NCBI RefSeq assembly: GCF_000341285.1 | Contig: NW_005178406.1 | Location: 1-44,409, forward strand | Direction: 5' to 3' | Length of the DNA: 44,409 nucleotides | Source: Galdieria sulphuraria | Lineage: Eukaryota; Rhodophyta; Bangiophyceae; Galdieriales; Galdieriaceae | Part shown: positions 36,948-44,409 of the stretch, one piece after another | How positions within the stretch are numbered: the first letter of the stretch is position 1 | Layout of the letters: each line of letters begins with the position of its first letter | Notes under the pieces: model-generated | Told to the model about the DNA's origin: nothing | The model's database searches: none | What the model saw: the letters and a program-made list of their open reading frames with translations, nothing else | Translations under genes and position numbers: made by a program

Positions 36948-37687
36948 AATTTGTCCCAACATCGATTTGTAAAGACAAATTTCATCCTTGAAATAAGTTT
37001 TGATTTCCTTAAGATTCTGAAGGAAGAGGGGTGCATAGAATAGGAAATGGATAATGAATGGAGAGAGATATTCTTATGTATCATCTTGAGGCATATCTTT
37101 CTTCTTGAAAGCTCACGATTCGACGAAATCTTAGAATATTCATCGGGGAAGGTCCGGGTTTGCCCAGCAAACAACGTGTAAGTTGGTTTGCTCGAGAGAG
37201 CACCATCACAACTCAAAAAGTGGTGGTCCTACTTACCAGAAATGACACTCGCTCTGTATATCTTTATCTGTTACACTTTCTCCTCCTACATATATACACT
37301 CTGGTATAGGCTGTTTGCACAAGACATAAAGGGTAGGCTTTTATGGATGCAAACCCCCCATATATATACAAAGAGTGTGTTATGGAGAGGAGTGTAACTG
37401 GAACAGGATATAGAGCAAAGGTGGAACAAATGGGTGGGTTGGGCAACTGCTTGTTGTGGGTTTTACAACAAGCAAAGTACAATTCGTGAGGTCGTTGATA
37501 TTCTCCTATTATCTGAGTAAGAGTTCTCTCTTTCTCTCTCTTCTTCCTATCAATGATACAAGACTTTCTCTCCTATCCATTTCCTATATAGATAGGATAT
37601 GCAACGATAACTGAATCCGGACTACTCTTCAAGAATGAAAGCATATGTTACTCTTTTACCATCCAATTTTTGGGTTGAAGAGGGAGG
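36948..37687. other. Intergenic region with a possible small multi-exon gene
   Basis: No known gene is recognised. On plus, an ATG at 37047 opens 43 codons (MDNEWREIFLCIILRHI) to a GTAAGT donor at 37178, with an acceptor at 37239. Further phase-consistent pieces can be joined (AVCTRHK, ERSVTGTGYRAK, STIREVVDILLLSE) through about 37510 using 41-62-nt introns. The minus strand also shows splice-like sites at the same place, so the strand is unsure. A pyrimidine-rich CT tract lies near 37520-37550, and TATA-type AT runs occur near 37360. Confidence 0.3.
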
Positions 37688-38525
37688 ATGGTTGGGTTCC
37701 ACAAGACTAGCAGCAGTAGTGGTTATTATCCAAAGTATCCTGTTTATTCATTCGTATCAGCTCAATTTGATAATAAACCATGGGTAGGAAATAAAAGTAG
37801 GACAATTCTAATAAAGTAACGTCCAAATAGGTAAAGCGCTCGCTGTTGAGCAAGTTTTCTCGCCATGGGTTGATTTCCATCGGAACGAGTCCTCATAACA
37901 CTCGTCGATTGACAAAGGCTTGTCTAAAAGCTACTGCAGTGTCTAGTCAAATAACTATTGCACAACAAGACTTACTGGACTATGTCCTCCCTCTGGACTT
38001 GGGAAGAAAAGCACTGAACAATAGTGCCATGAAAGCAGTAGTCAACGAAAAATTGGGTAAGCCTAGAAGCGCTCACCTTTTGGGGTTTTGTATAATCTTG
38101 TGTGCATTTCTATAGCACTCTTAGAACTGATGAATCCTATTCCTGTACCTGTGGATTCACCGGAATTGGATGGCAGGTGGCGTTTGCTGTATACCGATTC
38201 CGAACTTGTTTTGGGTGTGTCAAGGCCACGCTGGTTTCAACCTGTTGGTGCGCTATATCAGACTATATTCTTGGACACTTTGGAAGCGGAGAACGCTGAA
38301 ACCATCAAGCCTTTTGGTATATCTTTAGAGAACAAAGTGTGGGCAACTTTGACTAAATCACCACCTAAAAAAGTATTTTTACAATTTCGACGGTTTCAGT
38401 TTGGACCGATTAGGTTTTCTGCACCTACAAACGCACGAGGCTTTTTAGAAACCACATTTTTGGATCACCGAATGCGCATTTCTCGTGATCATAGAAAACA
38501 TGTGTTTGTATTGGTGAAGGAATAA
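37688..38525 (+). CDS. Plastid-lipid-associated protein (PAP/fibrillin)
   Basis: Fibrillins sit on plastoglobules or thylakoids and bind lipids and quinones. Three exons (37688-37783, 37831-38056, 38116-38525; introns of 47 and 59 nt) give 243 aa. The first exon (MVGFHKTSSSSGYYPKY) was added because the main frame has no ATG before a TAG; a TGG/GTAGGA donor joins in phase to VKRSLLSKFSRHG. The Ser-rich, basic start suits a plastid transit peptide. The PAP domain shows LLELMNPIPVP, LDGRWRLLYTDSE and the family end ISRDHRKHVFVLVKE. The exact subgroup is not clear. It is convergent with the ELO gene, 42 bp apart. Confidence 0.85.
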
Positions 38526-38567
38526 TGAATATCAAAAATAGGGATAATTGTATTTTTGAGTATATAG

Positions 38568-39450
38568 TCAGGAGGATAATGATCGGCGGGTGTATGTTTT
38601 TGTATAAAATTGCATAAACAAAAGCAAATAAGAACCGTTACAAACGATGCTAATTATCCAAGCAGGTATACCACCACAACTATGAGTCGTTCTCCATTGC
38701 CAATAGAGATAGGGAATACTCAATAAGAAGGAACATACAAACTGGATAATTTGCATCGTTGTTATCCATCTTCGCCAAGGCACTTGAATATGCATAGCCT
38801 AGAGAGAGCCCATTTTCAAAATGAAATACAAAAAGAAGCAACGAGAATACTTGCCGAAACAGCAAAATAAGCGTACATCCAAATATGAATAAAAGTATTG
38901 AAGAGCATTCCCTAGAGCAAAAAGAATAAGAATATTCAAAGAAAAGATCGATATTACACACCAAACTTGCAAAAGTGAGACCAAAACGGACCCACGCCCA
39001 CGTTTCCAACAAAACGGAAGCATGATGCCACACCTAGCAGGAATCAATATTCACTACAACTCTTGAATGCAACAGATAACTTACATGAAGAAAAGTAAGT
39101 TGCTTTCCACGACAAATCAAGATGAACGTATCCAACAACTCATAAAACTTGGACAAGTGGAATATATATAACCAAGAGATGATGGAAGGTGATGAAAATG
39201 AGAAGAGTGATGCTTCAGTCATCGTCGAATAAGGACAATAGATAGCTTTCCAGCCATCTTTACTCCAGGTGTCTTTCAGAGCCTTGGTTATACCTACGAA
39301 CATCCATAAACTAGCCAAAGCCAATAACAAGTTATGCAACACGACAATAAGTTGTAGCTGATACGGTTTCCTGATGAGTTTTCGAACAACCACCACTGAA
39401 GAGAAATAGAATAGCCAAGTTATGAGTAACGTCGTCAGGTCAGGCCACAT
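38568..39450 (-). CDS. ELO-family fatty acid elongase
   Basis: The condensing enzyme (3-ketoacyl-CoA synthase) of very-long-chain or polyunsaturated fatty acid elongation at the ER. Exons 39450-39085, 39033-38962, 38911-38855 and 38798-38568 give 241 aa. The third intron uses a GC donor (GCAAGT). Motifs are KFYELLDTFILICRGK, the His box FLHVWHHA, FNTFIHIWMYAYFAVSA and TTMQIIQF. Five or more membrane spans are visible. The product is about 30 aa shorter than usual at the N-terminus, so an upstream exon is likely; the frame is open above 39450 back to a GAG acceptor-like site. A candidate exon starting at 39694 (MAFFQFFWISHYF) does not join in phase. Confidence 0.87.
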
Positions 39451-39735
39451 CCCATCAAAAATTTTGATGATAAACTCGTATCGTGATTAAGTAACAATCC
39501 CGTACAAGTTTAAAGAATGTGCAGCAAAAAAAAGTTATCAAAAGAAGAGGATATGAAATGACTCAATATATCAGCTGAAGCAATCTGTTTATAACTGAAA
39601 TTGTAAATGGAAACTGAAGCATCATAAGGACATATTTACCTCGTGTTAAAAGAACAAAATAATGACTGATCCAGAAAAATTGGAAAAATGCCATAGTGAA
39701 ATATATTTATGAAGTGATGACAAACAATAAAGAAA

Positions 39736-42023
39736 ATGGCGCCACCATCTCGTGGAAAATCCAAAAGAAAAATGCTATTTGTGGTTTCGACCAACTTACT
39801 TTATTCGTTATCCTGGAAAAGATTTGTTTCCTATCAAAACTTTCCTTCCAAATATATTTATCCTAGTTACTGGAGTAGAGCAAAGCAACAGTACAAGTGG
39901 TTGCCTTTCCGGCACCGTTTTGTACCATCCTTGCGACGACTAGCTATCTCCTGTTGCTCCCATGCTCCAAGTTCCATTGCAGTAAACAATGTCAAAAAGA
40001 CAAAGGCTAAGACGCATCTATCAACTTTCCTTTTGCCAAGTAACGAAAACAGCCCTTTGCTTCTGAAAATTAGACACACTTGTGCCCACGTGATGGCAAT
40101 GGCTGTACAAAAGCTATTTCCAGAAGCCAAAGTAACTATTGGTCCTTGGATAGATAATGGCTTTTATTACGATTTTTCTCTAAGGACTCCTTTTACAGAC
40201 GAAGACTTGAAAAATATTGAGAAGGAGATGAAAAGGATCATTCAGAGGAAGTTGCCTCTGAGGAGGGAAGTCGTCTCTAGGGAAGAAGCCAAGAAAAGAA
40301 TCCAAGAAATACAAGAACCATACAAGTTGGAAATATTGGATTCTATTGTAGAAGAACCCATCACGATATACTATATCGGAAATGAGTGGTGGGATTTATG
40401 TGCAGGTCCACATGTTGAACATACTGGAATCATAAATGCTGAAGCTTTTCGACTGGAAACAATAGCTGGCGCTTACTGGAGAGGAGATGAGAATAGAGAA
40501 ATGTTGCAGAGAATTTATGGAACAGCTTGGGAAACGAAAGAACAGTTAGAAGAGTACTTGAAACAAAAAGAAGAGGCTAAAAAACGGGATCACCGAGTAA
40601 TTGGACAGCAATTGGATTTGTTTAGTATCCAAGAAGAAGCAGGAAGTGGACTAGTATTTTGGCATCCTAAGGGTGCTTTGGTTCGCAACTTGATGGAGGA
40701 CTTTTGGAGAAGAGAACATCTGAAGCATGGGTACGTAGTTGCCTTTTGGAATTGTACCAACAAGGATGAAAAAATATTTTTATAGTTATGAGTTGTTGAA
40801 TACACCGCATATTGCCAAGGTCGACCTTTGGAAAGTCTCTGGACATTATGATTTTTATAGAGACTCGATGTTTCAGCAGATACAAGTGGAAAACGAACCA
40901 TATCAATTGAAACCTATGAATTGCCCCTTTCATTGTCTTGTTTACAAAAATTCTTTAAAGTCTTATCGCGACCTTCCTATTCGATGGGCAGAATTGGGTA
41001 CAGTATATCGGTGAGCTATATATTTTTACATTTTTTTGTGTAGGAGATGTAACTTTTCAATAGTTATGAGCGTTCTGGAACTTTGCACGGTTTGATGAGA
41101 GTTCGTGGGTTTACCCAAGATGATGCTCATATATTTTGCCTTGAAGAGCAACTGAGTCAGGAAATCCGAATGGTACTTTTACTTGCCCAAAGGATTTTAA
41201 GTCGGTTCGGTTTCCATGAATTTGAAGTTACTTTATCCACGAGGCCAGAAAAGTATGTGGGAAGTGATGAGATATGGGAAAGAGCTACCAATGCTCTCAA
41301 GGAAGCAATGGAAGCAGAGGTGAGTATTTATTTTTTGTCATCTCGCGTTAGAAATCTACTAACAAATGTCTGTCCATAGAATTGGCGTTATATGATTGAT
41401 CAAGGCGGAGGTGCTTTTTATGGACCAAAAATTGATATCAAAGTTAGAGATGCAATTGGAAGATTATGGCAGTGTTCCACTATACAGTGTGATTTTAACC
41501 TTCCCGAGCGTTTTCAGTTAGAATATGTTTCCAATGAAGGCGTTAGGAGGCGACCTATTATGGTACATCGTGCTATCTTTGGTTCATTGGAACGTTTCTT
41601 TGGTATTTTGTTGGAAAACTGTGCTGGTGATCTTCCTTTGTGGTTGGCTCCTGTTCAGTTGAAATGGATCGGTCTCTCCGAAGAAGCTAAAGCAACTTGC
41701 AACAAATATTATGAATATGCCCAACAGGTAAGTATAATATTGGATATACAAACCTTTGTGACATATGTATTGTTTTCCATTCACAGAAAGGCTTACGTAC
41801 TCAAGTGGATCAGTCTGGAGACCGTATTTCTAAATGTATTCGCAATGGAGAACTTGAAAAGATACCATTGATGGCCATTGTAGGACCCAAGGAACTGCAA
41901 ACGGGTCTCATCAGTGTGCGGTCGAGAAGTTTAGGAGATTTGGGTCAGTTATCGTTGGAAACTTTGTTGAACAAAATGGTTAGTGCTACTCAAGAAGCTT
42001 GTGATTTACAAGATATATTATGA
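39736..42023 (+). CDS. thrS: Threonyl-tRNA synthetase, organellar type
   Basis: It charges tRNA-Thr, here probably in plastid and/or mitochondrion. Five exons (39736-40730, 40786-41010, 41064-41319, 41380-41727, 41787-42023; introns 53-60 nt) give 686 aa. About 100 basic, Ser-rich N-terminal residues look like a transit peptide. The TGS domain is absent. The editing (SAD) domain has [11 protein letters not shown] and [14 protein letters not shown]. The class II core has [33 protein letters not shown] (motif 2) and [18 protein letters not shown] (motif 3). The anticodon-binding domain ends the protein. It is convergent with the Tweety-like gene, 28 bp apart. Confidence 0.95.
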
Positions 42024-42051
42024 AAAGACTGTCTCATGGATGCATCGAAAA

Positions 42052-43557
42052 TCATGTCGCAACAACCTTCTCTGAGCTATTTTCACTCCGCATAATAAAT
42101 TGTTCCAATCTTCGAGCATGAGGAAAAGCAATCCATTTCAAATGACCCAACAATAACCAAGGAATAAGGATCAACCAACCTATATTTATGCATGTCAAGA
42201 ATTGCAAACCGAAATAAACTGGAACGTACTTAAAGCCTGACATACAAAGGCAAACATATCAATAGCAATGACTTGAACCAAACTAATAGAAGGACCACAA
42301 ACTTGCTCATAAACAGTTGTAAGTGGAATAGTCAATATTGTACAGTTGGTGACAGTTGCAAGTTCATCCTGTGAGTCGTGTGAGCGATGCATATTGTTTT
42401 CTATGAAAACATACCAATAAGAAGGGAACCAATTCGTTCAGAAACTGCGTATTATTGAGTTGCAAAAAACTTTCAATGGTAGGTAAGTTGGATGCCAACT
42501 AAAAGTTTGCACTCAGAAAAAAGCACAAAGCATAAGATATGAAAACTTACCGTAACTACCGTATCCAGTACATTGCTTGGTAAGGAAGGACAGACAATTC
42601 CTTTTTGAATAAATACATTCTGCTGAACCAACGTTGGAGATAACGAGTTATTAGAATTGTATTCATCCACTTGCTTTAAAGAGATACAAGTATCGCCAAC
42701 TGTGGTGCCAAGACCGATGAATAGCGCTATACACCACCATGCAAGTAACAAAGCAAAAATAGAGCTGATATAATGAACTATATGCCATCTTCCCACATGA
42801 AAACGACTCGTTGAATAATAAAAATAATAAAATGCCAATATCTGAAGCGATATAATGATCAGAACACCAATAAAAGAATAATATACTACTCGATGTCCAT
42901 AACTCGCCACAGCATTCATGGTGGATATCGTTCCATTCAATGAAGAAACAAATGATGAAACTTGCGAGTTGATTTGTTGCAAACTTGACTCAATAGAAGA
43001 GTCGAACGAACTAGGAAGCGCTGAAGTAACTAGCTGTTCGAAATAGTGGACGGAAGAAGTTGCCAAGTTAGCAGTATCCGTAAAATTCTTTGCTGCAGAA
43101 TCAATTACTTGGAAGATTTCGTCTGCAGAATAATCAATCGATACAGTTGATATATACCCAAGAGATATACTAAAGAACAGTATAAAGTACAATAAAGTAG
43201 AAATTTCTGTGCGACATAAAATGGAAAGCTTTGAGGAGCGAATTATTTCACTAGGTGGGACAGGCGTATATCCCAAGCTTTCCGTTCTCCTTTTGTAAAG
43301 AGTGTAAACCAAGACTGCTAATAGATATATTAAACATACGACAGCACCACTTATCAACCAAGGAAGACAAGTGTAAAACTGATGAATTGCGTCTACAAGA
43401 CCACAACGTGTCAAGTTTTTATAGCGTTGAAGAGGGTCTTCTTACACTTTTCTGTGAATTCAAGAGTATTGTTACCTCCAAGACGAGGATAATCATGGAA
43501 AAGACCAACCCAAACAGAAGTTGGCAAAGCACTTATATTTTTCTCCGTCAAGCTCAT
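42052..43557 (-). CDS. Tweety-like five-span membrane protein
   Basis: Five exons (43557-43446, 43392-42551, 42498-42415, 42368-42230, 42179-42052; introns 46-53 nt) give 434 aa with consistent phase. Five hydrophobic segments are seen: near residues 47-68, 100-122, 205-227, 240-265 and 393-412. Long loops follow spans 2 and 4; the second has paired Cys (GDTC, GIVCPSLP, TNCTI) and both carry N-glycosylation sites (NFT, NGT, NNS, NNT). This 5-TM plan with large outside loops matches Tweety (TTYH) and, more loosely, prominin. The family call rests on topology, not on a diagnostic motif. The function in algae is unknown. Confidence 0.65.
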
Positions 43558-44246
43558 ATTATTTCTTTGACCCAAGCAAATCAGCAACTTGCAGATGTTC
43601 TTCAATCCAATCAATCGTTGGAAGGCAATTCTTTTTGCCCAACTGAACAACAAATGTCACAGAGTTTTTGTGAGACGCCTTTTCATTTGATATGAACACG
43701 TGGAAAGTACTTGTTAGAAACGAATGAAAGGATAGTTTGATAATAGTGAAAAATTGGTCAAGCCCTATTATAAAGAATGGGAAGTGTAGCGAGAGGACTG
43801 TGAAGTGTTCCGTTATTCAACCGATAATTGACTTTGCCAAGTTATCTACCCTTGTTGCAAACGAAAGATGCTTGACTATAGAAACAAGCATTGTTCATAT
43901 TCATTTTCGTTTCCCAGAAAACAGAAGAGTGAAAATCTTAAGCATGTATTACTTTTTAGACTGTTCAAAAAATGTGCTTTAGGAACTCCAAAGTTGTCAC
44001 TTTACTGTTTCCCCAGTTATTTTGTTTCACTTGATTTATTCAGAAAACTGCATTTTTTTGATATATGAACGTTAAGATGATAGTATAGCAAGTTACCTGA
44101 TTCCTTGTATGCCATGTCACGAGAAAGAGTTCAAGTAGGAGTATCCTTTGCTGCTAAGAAACCGTTTTTACTTTTCTTATAAAGCGTTCTATGAATAATG
44201 TATTTATTGTGAACATAAACGTTTTTGTTGTTCCTTTGGTGATCCA
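43558..44246. other. Intergenic region
   Basis: About 690 bp upstream of the Tweety-like gene. Plus-strand frames at 43737-44068 overlap each other and lack motifs. An ATG at 44123 opens MSRERVQ and meets a GTAGGA donor-like site. No RNA gene or repeat was noted. It may hold two divergent promoters. Confidence 0.35.
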
Positions 44247-44409
44247 ATGAGAAAGAACGAAGGAATAGGAAGACAATGTATTCATTTCATTAAAATTCGA
44301 TACGGCTATCTATCTCATAGAGACGTTGCTTTGATTGGTTTCTTATTCAATGCTTTGTATCAAACTTCTTCAAGGTGGAGCTGCGCTTGGACATCTATTG
44401 TACTAAAGA
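44247..44409 (+). CDS. Partial open frame running off the window
   Basis: An ATG at 44247 opens 54 codons without stop to the window edge (MRKNEGIGRQCIHFIKIRY and onward, then LIGFLFNALYQTSSRW). Codon use looks coding and one hydrophobic stretch (DVALIGFLFNALY) is present. I do not recognise it. It could be the first exon of a gene continuing to the right, or chance. Confidence 0.25.
   Translation, partial: MRKNEGIGRQCIHFIKIRYGYLSHRDVALIGFLFNALYQTSSRWSCAWTSIVLK

Noticed and set aside
36701-37216. 171-aa minus-strand open frame
   Set aside because: Half of it mirrors the 3' end of the PES fusion; no recognisable domain.
43255-43695. 146-aa plus-strand open frame
   Set aside because: Antisense to the first two exons of the Tweety-like gene and spans their intron; treated as a shadow.

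Overview
The window looks like nuclear DNA of a red alga of the Cyanidiophyceae, most likely Galdieria or a close relative. The sequence is AT-rich, genes are tightly packed on both strands, and nearly every gene is cut by very short GT-AG introns. I placed 72 introns, all about 44-62 nt long. The gene content mixes spliceosome, snoRNP, SRP and ubiquitin genes with plastid genes (a CbbY-type sugar phosphatase, a plastid-lipid-associated protein, a phytyl-ester-synthase-like protein, an organellar-type ThrRS) and a bacterial-type mercuric reductase. I read the coding regions by joining exons across consensus splice sites and checking that the phase is kept through to the stop codon.

Layout. 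1-4500 is gene-poor, with only one doubtful exon. 4501-7400 (minus) carries the SRP receptor alpha subunit and U2A'. From 7581 (plus) follow a GT4 glycosyltransferase with an AreA-like N-terminal motif and a BAR-domain protein. CMC1 is on minus at 11123-11495. A Ubl-WLM protease, SERRATE/ARS2, GPN1 and a DHHC palmitoyltransferase run on plus to 18256. A minus-strand block at 18271-24719 holds NUFIP1, a mercaptopyruvate sulfurtransferase, NIP7, an AlkA-like glycosylase, MerA, a C-4 sterol methyl oxidase and a small unknown gene. 25319-30988 is one ABCC transporter in 28 exons. CbbY and an E2 enzyme follow. A 1.4-kb very AT-rich gap leads to an intronless gene fusing a gamma-glutamylcyclotransferase domain to a phytyl ester synthase. 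The right part holds a fibrillin, an ELO elongase, ThrRS and a Tweety-like five-span membrane protein.

There is no operon logic: most genes are unrelated housekeeping functions. Possible themes are metal and xenobiotic handling (merA, ABCC, MPST), lipids (SMO, fibrillin, ELO, PES) and RNA or ribosome biogenesis (U2A', SERRATE, NUFIP1, NIP7). The most notable items are three. The first is the merA gene, whose 5' end lies in a ~120-bp tandem duplication and appears to lose the frame of its FAD-binding glycine motif. The second is the GGCT-PES three-domain fusion. The third is the AreA-like motif on a glycosyltransferase. I saw no viral element, CRISPR array, rRNA or convincing tRNA.
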